Part shown: piece by piece, positions 25,446 through 34,075 of the stretch
Layout of the letters: each line of letters begins with the position of its first letter
Numbering within the stretch: the first letter of the stretch is position 1
NCBI GenBank assembly: GCA_029558715.1
Contig: JAKQEA010000128.1
Span: 1 to 37,156, forward strand
Direction: 5' to 3'
DNA length: 37,156 bases
DNA from: Bacteroidota bacterium
Lineage (GTDB): Bacteria; Bacteroidota; Bacteroidia; Chitinophagales; Chitinophagaceae
Program-made: the position numbers and the translations under genes
The notes under the pieces: model-generated
Seen by the model: the letters and a program-made list of their open reading frames with translations, nothing else
Told to the model about the DNA's origin: nothing
Database searches by the model: none

Positions 25446-26681
25446 TTGAAGGTTGCAGGGTTTATAGCAAATAGGATAGCATTTAATCAGCAAAAAACTT
25501 TTTCCAGGTTTATTATACGTCTGTCTGTGGCAGCTACGATCATCAGCGTGGCGGTTATGATCATAACACTGGCTCTTGCAAATGGGTTTCAGGAGGCTGT
25601 AAGCCAGAAAGTATTTAGTTTTTGGGGGCACATACGTATCCAGGAAAAGCAACCTGGCAAGGCCATTATTTCGGAAGAGACCCCCATTTATAAAAATGAT
25701 TCCCTGATTACCTCTATTCTTCAGAATCCGGAGGTAAAAAGTATTCATCCTTTCGCTACCCGGTATGCAATTTTAAAAACAACTGATGATATAGAAGGTG
25801 TCCTGGTAAAAGGATTTGATGATAGCTATAATTTTGACAACCTGCAACAATTTGTAAAACAAGGGCGAACCATTCGTTTCAATGACACTACTTTCAGCCG
25901 GGAGATACTCGTTTCAGATTATACAGCATCCCGGATGAAACTGCATGTAAATGATACGATCATCATTTACTTTATCATGCCCGGTGAAAATCCAAGACCC
26001 CGAAAAATTACCATTACCGGCATTTACAAAACAGGTATTGAGGAGTATGACCGTTTGTTTGCGATTGGTGATATTAAACTCATCCAGCAATTGAATAACT
26101 GGCAACCCGATGAGGTGGGCGGATACGAAATCTTTTTACATGATTACAGAAAGATCGACACTACGGCAAATGATCTGTACAATATGGATTCTTTTCCAGG
26201 CACATGGGATGCGATCAGTGTTAAAAAGGTGTCGCCGAATATTTTTGACTGGCTTAGCATGCAGGATGTAACAAGAAATGTGCTGATTATCATTATGGTG
26301 ATCGTCGCTGTAATAAATCTTATCACCTGCCTGATGATACTTGTACTGGAAAGGGTGAGAATGATTGGTATATTAAAATCTCTGGGGGCCACTGATTGGA
26401 CGGTACAGAAAATTTTTCTACGTCATTCGCTGATCATTACTATAACAGGCATCCTGATTGGCGCCTCACTTGCCCTGGGCATTTTGTGGTTGCAGCAGGA
26501 AACTGGTTTCATCAAATTGAAGGAGGAAGCCTATTATCTCAGTACCGCAGCAGTGAAAATTGTCTGGTGGCAGGTAGCGGCTATTTGTGCCGGCACACTC
26601 ATCGTATGTTTCCTTATTATGATGATACCCTCCCTATTGGTCAGAAAAATACAGCCTGTAAAAGCAATACAGTTCAGGTAA
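25446..26681 (+). CDS. FtsX/LolC-like ABC transporter permease
   Basis: This 411-residue permease has the MacB/LolC layout: an N-terminal membrane segment at about residues 25-45 (ATIISVAVMIITLALANGF), a long periplasmic domain at about 50-280, and three C-terminal segments (about 285-310, 330-355, 375-400) with the FtsX-family phrase ERVRMIGILKSLGATDWTVQKIF just after the second. LolC/LolE proteins extract lipoproteins from the inner membrane; many Bacteroidota paralogues have unknown cargo. No ATPase partner is adjacent. The start is TTG, which keeps the family-typical N-terminus (GFIANRIAF) and follows the promoter motif directly. It overlaps the convergent RNA methyltransferase by eight bases. 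Confidence 0.92.
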   Translation: MKVAGFIANRIAFNQQKTFSRFIIRLSVAATIISVAVMIITLALANGFQEAVSQKVFSFWGHIRIQEKQPGKAIISEETPIYKNDSLITSILQNPEVKSIHPFATRYAILKTTDDIEGVLVKGFDDSYNFDNLQQFVKQGRTIRFNDTTFSREILVSDYTASRMKLHVNDTIIIYFIMPGENPRPRKITITGIYKTGIEEYDRLFAIGDIKLIQQLNNWQPDEVGGYEIFLHDYRKIDTTANDLYNMDSFPGTWDAISVKKVSPNIFDWLSMQDVTRNVLIIIMVIVAVINLITCLMILVLERVRMIGILKSLGATDWTVQKIFLRHSLIITITGILIGASLALGILWLQQETGFIKLKEEAYYLSTAAVKIVWWQVAAICAGTLIVCFLIMMIPSLLVRKIQPVKAIQFR

Positions 26682-27405
26682 GATGAGACAATATTATTCC
26701 TGTTGCTACTGCTGCATTTAACGACTCTGCTTTCCCTTTGTTTTGTATTGTAATTCTGTCGTTAGCCAACTGTACTATTTCTGGACTTATGCCCTTAGAT
26801 TCATTACCTATGAGGATGATTCCCTGCTTAATTTTCTTCATTTGAGTTACATCCTCTCCGTCCAGCACCGTCGCATAAATGCAAATGTCCTTTTGATCAG
26901 AAAGCCATTTTCCTATGTCCGTATAAAAAACTTTTACTCTTGCAATGCTGCCCATAGTCGATTGTATTACTTTGGGATTATATACATCAGCAGAATCTTC
27001 GGAACAAATGACCTGCCCAACACCAAACCAATCTGCTATTCGAATAATGGTACCCAAATTGCCCGGATCCTGTATGTCGCATAATGCAAGGGTAATGCTG
27101 TCTTTCACATCAATGACACCGGTAGAAAATTGGTGTACCACTGCAAGTACTTTGTTTGGCGTCTTTAAATGTGAAATTTTTTCTAAATCAGCTTCACTTA
27201 TTTCAACGTTATCGGTTTCAGCAAGCAGCTTCCGGTTTTCATTTATCCATTCCTTTACTCCATAAACCTCCTTTACAACCGATGGATCAGTTTCCAACAG
27301 CTCCCGTACGATCTTTGGACCTTCTGCTATGAAAACCCCTGCTTCATCCCTGAATTTTTTCTGGCCTAAACTTTGAATATATTTGATCTTCGATTTAACG
27401 AGCAT
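26674..27405 (-). CDS. SpoU/TrmH family RNA methyltransferase
   Basis: SPOUT-class 2-prime-O-methyltransferases modify a tRNA or 23S rRNA ribose using S-adenosylmethionine. The 243-residue product has the small N-terminal RNA-binding domain (KIKYIQSLGQKKFRDEAGVF) and the C-terminal trefoil-knot domain with its three motifs: DIQDPGNLGTIIRIADWFG, LIGNESKGIS and IQNKGKAESLNAAVATGI. Whether it is RlmB-, TrmH- or TsnR-like cannot be fixed by eye. The ATG at 27405 fits homologues better than the one two codons upstream. It is divergent from tamL with about 18 bases between start codons and convergent with the FtsX gene by eight overlapping bases. Confidence 0.92.
   Translation of the reverse strand: MLVKSKIKYIQSLGQKKFRDEAGVFIAEGPKIVRELLETDPSVVKEVYGVKEWINENRKLLAETDNVEISEADLEKISHLKTPNKVLAVVHQFSTGVIDVKDSITLALCDIQDPGNLGTIIRIADWFGVGQVICSEDSADVYNPKVIQSTMGSIARVKVFYTDIGKWLSDQKDICIYATVLDGEDVTQMKKIKQGIILIGNESKGISPEIVQLANDRITIQNKGKAESLNAAVATGIILSHLT
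27378..27385 (+). promoter_or_regulatory. Bacteroidota -7 promoter motif for tamL
   Basis: TATATTTG exactly matches TAnnTTTG, 38 bases before the tamL ATG, inside the first codons of the divergent methyltransferase gene. Predicted leader about 33 bases. Confidence 0.45.
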
Positions 27406-27423
27406 ATACATTATTTAAAATCT

Positions 27424-29745
27424 ATGTTAACAGGCAGGCCAACCAACTTTTATAAATTACGGTTTTTTCTCGTGGTCCTGCCCGTTATCCTGATCACTTC
27501 CTGTGGTGTAATACCTAAAGACTATCCGAAAGATAAGCCATTTGTTTTCGAAACAACTATCAATGTAAATGGAAATTTTACAAATGAAGAGAGAGAGACT
27601 CTTCAATCTGGCTTGAAAGGACAACTGGATGACAGCATGAGGGCCCGGTCTGTATCGAAATTATTTTATAGTGTAATGAAAAAACCACCTGTGTATGATG
27701 CAGCTAATGCTGACAGGTCAGTCCTTTTCATGAGGGCTTTGCTCATTTCACTTGGATACTTCAAAGATTCAATAACCTACGATACTACAATTATAAAAAA
27801 AGATGACCAATACAGAACTACAGTGACCTTTAATGTTACCCCGGGCAAGGTAGTTAAACTGGATTCGATCAGTTACAACATCAAACAACAGGAATTACAG
27901 GCTATCACTATTGCCAATAAAAATGAATCACTGTTAAAAAAAGGTAACCCATTTGCCAAATCAACTATTTCAATGGAACTGGACAGGTTAGTAGATCTGT
28001 ACAGGAATAGTGGTTATCTCCGTTTTAACAGGGAAGAGTTAAGAGGAATCTGGGACACACTTGATATTGAGTTACTCCGGCCAACTTTTGACCCGGTTGA
28101 GCAACTGGCCATACTTCAAAAATTAAAAGAAAGAAGAGAAAATCCAACAGCTAATCTGGAAATTATTTTAAGACCCGGCTTTGACAGCAGTAAACTGATT
28201 AAATACTTTGTTGGCAATGTCAGCATATATCCTGAGTTCAGCCCCGATACAGCCGGTCTGCAGGGAAAAGAAGAAATGGTAAATGGCGTAAAGGTTATTT
28301 CTTTCAGAAACACTTTTAAGGCCAAGATATTGCCGCAGAACGTATACTTTCAGCATGGCGACCTGTATAATCAACGTAAATATTATAAAACGATCAACCG
28401 ATTTAATTCTCTTGGTGCCTGGCGATTGGTCAACATCGAGCAGATTCCCAGGAAGAACCAGGACACTGCCGATTTTGTAATTCGTTTAACTCCTGCAAAA
28501 AAGTATTCATTTAACGCTAACCTGGAAGGTAGCAGAAACCAGAGTGTCGTTTCAGGCAACCTGTTTGGTATCGGCGTCAACACAACTGTATTAAACAGGA
28601 ATTTTGCCCGCAGGGCTATTCAATCAAATACAAGCATCAGGTATGGCATAGAGCTTAGTGACAGCAGTTTTATCCAAACGCAACAATTTGCCATAAGTCA
28701 TAACATATACTTTCCAAGACCCATACCAAACAGCAATTGGATACCTGATAAATGGAGAGATAATTTCAGAACTGTACTTTCATTTAATGCAGCCAATACA
28801 GAAAGAAAAGATCTTTTTAACCTGACAACCATAAATGGTTCATGGGGCTATAATTTCCAGGTCAAAAATGCATTGCTCTCATTCCGGTACCCAAATATTG
28901 AATATTCCTACATCAAAAGAAGGCAAAAGCTGAATGAACTCATTGCCAACAACCCGCTGCTGAAGAATATTTTTACAGACGGGTTGATAGAATCTATGTC
29001 AGCAGGTGTATCAATCACCGGGGGTAAAAATGAAAACGTAAATACCTTCCGTGGCGGTGTAGAGATATCAGGATTATTAACAAGGTTATTCAACAGTGAC
29101 TTCCTCGATACTAACCTTTTCAGGTTTGCCAAGATCGATCTTGAGTTTGTGCGCAAAATACAGTTCAAAAAAACAGCCCTTGCTTTACGCCTATTTGCCG
29201 GAGCAGGATATGCTTTTGAAAGTACTGTTAATGAAAATAAACGGTATGGCCTGCCTTTATTCCGGCAATATTTTGCGGGCGGGCCAAACAGTATGCGGGC
29301 ATGGGCCTTGCGAAAACTGGGACCAGGATCTTTTGTAAAGGATTTCAGTAACACCAGCACAGGTCTTCCGGAAAGATATGGCGATATGCAACTGGAAGCA
29401 AACATCGAATATCGTTTCCCCTGGTTCAAAATAGCCGGAGTACAGATAAACGGAGCGCTGTTCACTGATATTGGCAATATCTGGTTTCTAAAAAAAGCGG
29501 ACGGAAGAGAACCCGAAGAGAGATTTAATCTTGGAAGACTTGGAAAGGATTTGGCAGTCGGCGTTGGTACAGGTCTGCGGGTCGACTTTACATTTTTTGT
29601 GATACGTCTCGATTATTCATACAAAGCAAAAGATCCAAGTCCGGCAGATATTGACGCCCAAAATAAATGGTTTTATAGATACCAGCTTAAGAGTTTATTG
29701 AAAGGGCAACTTCAGTTAGGAATTAATTATCCTTTTGTATTATAG
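27424..29745 (+). CDS. tamL: TamL-type Omp85 outer-membrane assembly lipoprotein (BamA/TamA family)
   Basis: TamL is the Bacteroidota counterpart of TamA: a lipidated Omp85 protein that, with TamB, assembles outer-membrane proteins. From the ATG at 27424 the product is 773 residues with a lipoprotein signal ending LITSC (Cys27), POTRA-like domains in the periplasm (about residues 55-350) and a C-terminal beta barrel. The Omp85 lid motif is seen as FRQYFAGGPNSMRAWALRKLG, with MRAW in place of the usual RGF. The start codon is the ATG, since the longer frame begins at TTG inside the divergent gene. TamB is not next to it here, although the usual neighbour SpoU methyltransferase is; truB is convergent and abuts its stop. 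Confidence 0.92.
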   Translation: MLTGRPTNFYKLRFFLVVLPVILITSCGVIPKDYPKDKPFVFETTINVNGNFTNEERETLQSGLKGQLDDSMRARSVSKLFYSVMKKPPVYDAANADRSVLFMRALLISLGYFKDSITYDTTIIKKDDQYRTTVTFNVTPGKVVKLDSISYNIKQQELQAITIANKNESLLKKGNPFAKSTISMELDRLVDLYRNSGYLRFNREELRGIWDTLDIELLRPTFDPVEQLAILQKLKERRENPTANLEIILRPGFDSSKLIKYFVGNVSIYPEFSPDTAGLQGKEEMVNGVKVISFRNTFKAKILPQNVYFQHGDLYNQRKYYKTINRFNSLGAWRLVNIEQIPRKNQDTADFVIRLTPAKKYSFNANLEGSRNQSVVSGNLFGIGVNTTVLNRNFARRAIQSNTSIRYGIELSDSSFIQTQQFAISHNIYFPRPIPNSNWIPDKWRDNFRTVLSFNAANTERKDLFNLTTINGSWGYNFQVKNALLSFRYPNIEYSYIKRRQKLNELIANNPLLKNIFTDGLIESMSAGVSITGGKNENVNTFRGGVEISGLLTRLFNSDFLDTNLFRFAKIDLEFVRKIQFKKTALALRLFAGAGYAFESTVNENKRYGLPLFRQYFAGGPNSMRAWALRKLGPGSFVKDFSNTSTGLPERYGDMQLEANIEYRFPWFKIAGVQINGALFTDIGNIWFLKKADGREPEERFNLGRLGKDLAVGVGTGLRVDFTFFVIRLDYSYKAKDPSPADIDAQNKWFYRYQLKSLLKGQLQLGINYPFVL

Positions 29746-30435
29746 TTACTTTTCCAGCAGCAGTTTGACTTTTTCTTCAAATGCGTTTATTGTCATTGCA
29801 TCAGTTAATAAAAATTCTCCGATCCTTGTCCGGCAAAGGCTACTCAGGTAAGCGCCGCAACCTATGGATGCTCCAAAATCATTAGCCAGGCTTCTTATAT
29901 AAGTACCAGTAGAACAGACTACCCTGAAATGAATCACAGGCATTTCAATAGCAGTGATCTCAAACTCTTTAATGAAGAGTTTACGGGCCTCCAGTTTTAC
30001 TTCCTTACCCTGCCTTGCTAACTCATATACCCTTTTACCATCTACTTTAATAGCTGAATGAGCAGGAGGTACCTGCATTATTTCTCCAATAAAATTCTTT
30101 GTGGCAGCAATAATATTGCCGGCAGTAATATGATCAACTGGTTTAGGATTCTCTGGTAAACTCTCCAAGTCATAGGTAGGAGTAGTGGCACCCAATGTGA
30201 AGGTGCCGGTATATTCTTTTTCCCTCGCCATGTACTCATTAATCTTCTTGGTAAATTTTCCTGTACAAATAATAAGTAACCCTGTAGCTAAAGGATCCAG
30301 TGTACCGGCATGACCAACTTTTTTAATCCGTATAAGATTCCGGATTTTTCTTACTGCGTCAAAAGACGTCCATTGTAATGGCTTATTAATAAGCAATACC
30401 TGTCCCTCTTCGAAGATAGTTCCCGGCTTGTTCAT
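29746..30435 (-). CDS. truB: tRNA pseudouridine-55 synthase
   Basis: TruB converts uridine 55 of tRNA to pseudouridine. From the ATG at 30435 the product is 229 residues, close to the short Bacteroidota form without the C-terminal PUA domain of E. coli TruB. The catalytic aspartate is in HAGTLDPLATGLL, with the upstream INKPLQWTSFDAVRKIR and the GTYIRSLANDFG block that forms the active-site floor. An ATG eight codons upstream (30459) is possible, but an exact -7 motif lies between the two, so the inner start is likelier and the mRNA would be nearly leaderless. The next gene upstream is the last of the MoxR operon, 43 bases before 30459. Confidence 0.95.
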   Translation of the reverse strand: MNKPGTIFEEGQVLLINKPLQWTSFDAVRKIRNLIRIKKVGHAGTLDPLATGLLIICTGKFTKKINEYMAREKEYTGTFTLGATTPTYDLESLPENPKPVDHITAGNIIAATKNFIGEIMQVPPAHSAIKVDGKRVYELARQGKEVKLEARKLFIKEFEITAIEMPVIHFRVVCSTGTYIRSLANDFGASIGCGAYLSSLCRTRIGEFLLTDAMTINAFEEKVKLLLEK

Positions 30436-30440
30436 GGCCG

Positions 30441-30448
30441 CAAAAGTA
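30441..30448 (-). promoter_or_regulatory. Bacteroidota -7 promoter motif for truB
   Basis: TACTTTTG on the minus strand exactly matches TAnnTTTG, ending five bases before the ATG at 30435. It makes truB independent of the upstream MoxR operon and argues against the earlier ATG at 30459. Confidence 0.5.
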
Positions 30449-30501
30449 ACAAAGGCCATCCATTCCTCTCCTGCTTTCTGCTCATTCTTATTTCCTGGTA
30501 C

Positions 30502-31827
30502 TTAAATCGACATTCTTGTCTTCAGCTCAAGATATTTATTTACTGTATTTACCGTAAGGCCTTCAGGAGTGGTAAGAATGGAGGGGATACCATTTTTATG
30601 CAATTCCTTTACCATAAGCCTTTTTTCATAATTAAACTTTTCAGCAATGGTTTTAATATAAATATCTTCCAGCGTAGAAGTTCTTCCTTCGATCAGGGAC
30701 TTTAATTCTGTGTTCTCAAAAAAGACGACCAGCAAAAGGTGATATTTGGCAATCTTTTTCAACGCCGGCATTTCCCGTTGCAGGCTTTCCATTGATTCAA
30801 AATTGGTAAATAATATAAGTAAACTCCGGTTAGTAATCCTGTTGCGGATCACAGAGAATAATTTCTCAAAATCGGCTTCGAGAAAATCCGTCTTCTGCTT
30901 ATACAATGTTTCCAGCACCAGGTTCATTTGGGTTGGTTTCTTATCGGCAGCCAGAAAAGTATCAAGATTTTTCTCAAACGTAATCAAACCTGCTTTATCC
31001 TGGCGCACCAGTGCCACATTTGATAATACCAGCGAAGCATTAATCGAGTAATCCAGCAATGTTAGTCCGTGAAAGGGCATTTTCATCACTCTGCCTTTAT
31101 TGATCAGGCAGTATATCTGCTGGCTTCTTTCATCAGTATAATTATTCACCATCAGATCATTCTTCCTTGCTGTAGCCTTCCAGTTGATGGTCCTGTAATC
31201 ATCCCCCCTTACATATTCCTTTATCTGCTCAAACTCCATGCTGTGTCCCAGCTTCCTGATCTTTTTCACACCAGCTTCCTGTAACCTGTTACTCACAGCC
31301 AGCAACTGATACCGCCGCATTTGCATATATGAAGGATAAACCTTCACCGCCTGTTCTCCGGGAAAAATGTATCGTCGTTTTACCAGCTTTAATGGCGCAT
31401 GCACAAAAATATTTATATCATTAAAAATATATTCCCCCCTTGAAGTTGGCCGCAACGAATACTCCAGGTCAAAAAGAGTTTCTTTTTGTAACTGAACTTT
31501 TCTTATCCAGTTTCTTTCCTGGAATTGCACGGGCAGCTCATCAATGATACTCGCCTTCACATCAAAGCCGTACTGATTGGTAAGCTGAATGATCACTTTA
31601 TTAAGATCACCGATACTAAACCTGTCTGACACCATTCGTTTAGCCCTGATTCCATCTTTTTTGCTATATACAAGAATTGCATCAATGAATATGGCAATGG
31701 CCAGCAATACCAGGATGATGTTTCCTATCTGAAACAAAGAAGGCAGGAAATAGCTTAATGCATATATAATTGCTGCCGAACCGGCGATATAGTACACAAT
31801 GCCATTTAAATAAAACGATTTGACCAC
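30502..31827 (-). CDS. DUF58 domain protein, partner of MoxR ATPase
   Basis: A 441-residue protein with two N-terminal membrane segments (about residues 9-50) and the DUF58 domain in the middle, including the diagnostic GHSMEFEQIKEYVRGDDYR followed by INWKATAR (about residues 190-220). The C-terminal third is von Willebrand A-like (DYSINASLVLSNVAL, then LLILFTNFE). DUF58 proteins are almost always next to a MoxR AAA+ ATPase, and the pair is thought to act like a chaperone system on a membrane target. It starts with GTG 29 bases after the moxR stop and is the last gene of the five-gene operon. No ATG is available in frame before the first membrane segment. Confidence 0.92.
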   Translation of the reverse strand: MVKSFYLNGIVYYIAGSAAIIYALSYFLPSLFQIGNIILVLLAIAIFIDAILVYSKKDGIRAKRMVSDRFSIGDLNKVIIQLTNQYGFDVKASIIDELPVQFQERNWIRKVQLQKETLFDLEYSLRPTSRGEYIFNDINIFVHAPLKLVKRRYIFPGEQAVKVYPSYMQMRRYQLLAVSNRLQEAGVKKIRKLGHSMEFEQIKEYVRGDDYRTINWKATARKNDLMVNNYTDERSQQIYCLINKGRVMKMPFHGLTLLDYSINASLVLSNVALVRQDKAGLITFEKNLDTFLAADKKPTQMNLVLETLYKQKTDFLEADFEKLFSVIRNRITNRSLLILFTNFESMESLQREMPALKKIAKYHLLLVVFFENTELKSLIEGRTSTLEDIYIKTIAEKFNYEKRLMVKELHKNGIPSILTTPEGLTVNTVNKYLELKTRMSI

Positions 31828-31856
31828 CTTATATGTATTACAGCTTTATACAGAAA

Positions 31857-32834
31857 TTATCTTGGTACATCCATACCCTGTATGATTTGTTTGATCACAT
31901 CATCCTCGCTGATACCTTCCATTTCCTTATCCGGAGAGAGAATGATACGGTGACGAAGAACCGGGGTAACTACTGAAAGGATATCATCAGGTGTTACAAA
32001 ATCACGGCCTTGCATGGCAGCCATGGCTTTTGAGGCATTCATTATCGCCAATGATGCTCTTGGTGATGCACCAAGGTAGATCGATTTATGATTTCTTGTC
32101 TGGTGAATAAGTTTAGCAATGAACTGCAGTAATTTCTCTTCTACTACCTGTGTTTTTATCTGCTGGCGCAAAGCAGCTACCTGCGGACCATTAAGGGCCG
32201 GCTGAATCATATCCAGTGCAGAAGTGTTACCCATATTATGAAACTGCGTAAGAATGCTCATTTCTTCTGATTCGGTTGGATAAGGAACGGTTATCTTAAA
32301 AAGAAACCGATCCAGTTGTGCCTCAGGTAACCGGTACGTACCCTCCTGCTCTACGGGGTTTTGCGTGGCAAGCACCATGAATGGAGATGCCATTGGGTAA
32401 CTCCTGCCATCTACAGTGGCTTGCCTTTCTTCCATTATCTCCAGCAAGGCGGATTGTGTTTTAGCAGGAGCCCTGTTTATTTCATCCACCAAAACAATAT
32501 TGCTGAATATCGGTCCTTTTTTAAATTCGAAACTTGCTTCTTTAGGATTAAACACTGGTGTACCTAATACATCAGAAGGCATCAGATCAGGAGTGAATTG
32601 AATACGGGAGAATCCTGCATTGACACTTTTGGCCACCAGTTTGGCTGTTAGTGTCTTGGCCACACCAGGCACTCCTTCAATGAGCACATGCCCATCAGCC
32701 AGTAAAGCAGCTATAATAAGCTTTACCATTTCGTCCTGGCCAACTATTATCTTTTTTATCTCGTTACGGATAGATAGCACCGCATTATTCAATGCAGAGA
32801 GATCAGTTCGTTGATGAAAAATTTGTTCTTCCAT
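31857..32834 (-). CDS. MoxR-type AAA+ ATPase
   Basis: A 325-residue AAA+ ATPase of the MoxR family, a chaperone-like group that activates or assembles partner proteins, often with DUF58/VWA proteins. Visible motifs are Walker A GVPGVAKT at residues 54-61, Walker B LVDEI at 115-119 followed by NRAPAKTQSALLEIMEE, sensor 1 ATQNPVEQEGTYRLPEAQLDRF (about 156-176), and sensor 2 GASPRAS near residue 264. All ATPase residues are present, so it should be active. It is cytoplasmic and is the only gene of the cluster with a plain ATG start; the DUF4350 stop lies two bases before it. Confidence 0.96.
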   Translation of the reverse strand: MEEQIFHQRTDLSALNNAVLSIRNEIKKIIVGQDEMVKLIIAALLADGHVLIEGVPGVAKTLTAKLVAKSVNAGFSRIQFTPDLMPSDVLGTPVFNPKEASFEFKKGPIFSNIVLVDEINRAPAKTQSALLEIMEERQATVDGRSYPMASPFMVLATQNPVEQEGTYRLPEAQLDRFLFKITVPYPTESEEMSILTQFHNMGNTSALDMIQPALNGPQVAALRQQIKTQVVEEKLLQFIAKLIHQTRNHKSIYLGASPRASLAIMNASKAMAAMQGRDFVTPDDILSVVTPVLRHRIILSPDKEMEGISEDDVIKQIIQGMDVPR

Positions 32835-32836
32835 GT

Positions 32837-34069
32837 TTATGCTTTTTGATAGAATAATTCTAGTTGTTTATGAAAATGAACAAGCTGCTGCTGGTTTACT
32901 CCCGCCGCCTGGTCAAGGTACTTTACAAAAGATACAATATCGCTGATCTCATTATGATCTACACCTGACTTATAATGCAGGTTACGAACAAACTCATCAT
33001 CTAACCTGCCGGTTGAAAGTTTGTACCTGCTTCTTACATGTTCCAGGAAGTAAGAAGCCATTTTCCGGCAAAGATTCCTGTGATCTCCTTTATCATAATA
33101 CAGTCGCCCAATAGTTTTTACAAAATCCAGTGAATCATTCTTTGGTTTTTTAAATACGGGAATATAACGTTGCTTTCGTCTCATTTCCATCAACACATAA
33201 AAAACCAATGTAAAGATCGCAGTGAGCAGTGCCGCTTTGAATGCGGGATAACGAAATAAAACACTCAACCAGCCTTCATTTCTGGGTTTACGCTGATTCT
33301 CTCCTTTTTTATATAAGTAGTATTCATCCCAAACAACCCTGTTGACTCTTTCATCAATCACAGATAAAGCTTTTTCATAATAGTCAATATTATTCTTATG
33401 CAGTAAAAAGTAGTTACTGAAAGCAAGTGGTTCCAGGTGAACATAAAAATGGCCATCTCCAGCCCTCAGGTGAATAAAGTTGGGCCTTCCCTGTTCATCA
33501 TAGCCCATAATCTCCGTAGTGGAGGTATCCACTGTTGAAAAATATGAACCAAACGTTCTGCCCGGATACCGGTAGTGTACTGTATCTGTGAAAGGAGGTT
33601 TATTAAGTGAAACCGCTATATCTTCCTTCAGATCACTTACGGAAATAAAAGAAAGATCAAAAGCACTGCTGCTGCAACCAAGTGCATTATCAGTAGCCGC
33701 AGAAATATACCTGGCACTGATAAAAACATCGTTTCCCGCCCTGGCAAATGAAATGAGTTTTCTTATTTCATCTTTGGTTGCACTGAAACGATCTGTAACA
33801 GCTATATAAGCCTGCTTAGTGTCATACATTGAAACTGAATCCCAGTAACCTGGCTCAAGGCGGCTTGAGCTAATACTGGCTTTGGGAAAAAGATGTGCCA
33901 GGTTATTGTAAGCCACATAAGTGGCATAAGGTATTTTATCAGTTTTACGATAAGTGATTCGTTCATCCAGTTTACGGCCGTTTATATTTTTATTACCCCC
34001 CGTGATAAACATTATTACAAGAGCTGCAAAAAGCAAGAAACCAAGAATATATGGTGTATATTTTTTCAA
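32837..34069 (-). CDS. DUF4350 domain membrane protein
   Basis: A 410-residue protein with an N-terminal membrane anchor (about residues 6-24), a large extracytoplasmic domain (about 30-265) and a second anchor near 275-295 before a cytoplasmic basic C-terminal region. The extracytoplasmic part begins with the DUF4350 phrase KTDKIPYATYVAYNNL followed by the LFPKA segment, and the middle (SFARAGNDVFISARY) matches the domain's Rossmann-like, GATase-like fold. DUF4350 proteins have no known activity. The start is TTG: the preceding codons run straight from the DUF4129 stop, and no ATG precedes the first membrane segment. It lies six bases after the DUF4129 gene. Confidence 0.88.
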   Translation of the reverse strand: MKKYTPYILGFLLFAALVIMFITGGNKNINGRKLDERITYRKTDKIPYATYVAYNNLAHLFPKASISSSRLEPGYWDSVSMYDTKQAYIAVTDRFSATKDEIRKLISFARAGNDVFISARYISAATDNALGCSSSAFDLSFISVSDLKEDIAVSLNKPPFTDTVHYRYPGRTFGSYFSTVDTSTTEIMGYDEQGRPNFIHLRAGDGHFYVHLEPLAFSNYFLLHKNNIDYYEKALSVIDERVNRVVWDEYYLYKKGENQRKPRNEGWLSVLFRYPAFKAALLTAIFTLVFYVLMEMRRKQRYIPVFKKPKNDSLDFVKTIGRLYYDKGDHRNLCRKMASYFLEHVRSRYKLSTGRLDDEFVRNLHYKSGVDHNEISDIVSFVKYLDQAAGVNQQQLVHFHKQLELFYQKA

Positions 34070-34075
34070 ATTATT

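Noticed and set aside
25356-25748. Minus-strand frame opposite the FtsX-like gene start
   Set aside because: It overlaps the well-supported permease and has no recognisable domain.
27373-27423. TTG start 17 codons before tamL ATG
   Set aside because: It lies inside the divergent methyltransferase gene and promoter motif and would put extra residues before a proper lipoprotein signal.
28908-29477. Long reading frame antisense to tamL (189 codons)
   Set aside because: It is the complement of the well-supported Omp85 barrel region; its composition is that of a shadow frame and no domain is visible.
30436-30459. Upstream ATG of truB at 30459
   Set aside because: An exact -7 promoter motif lies between it and the ATG at 30435, and homologues start near MNKPGT.
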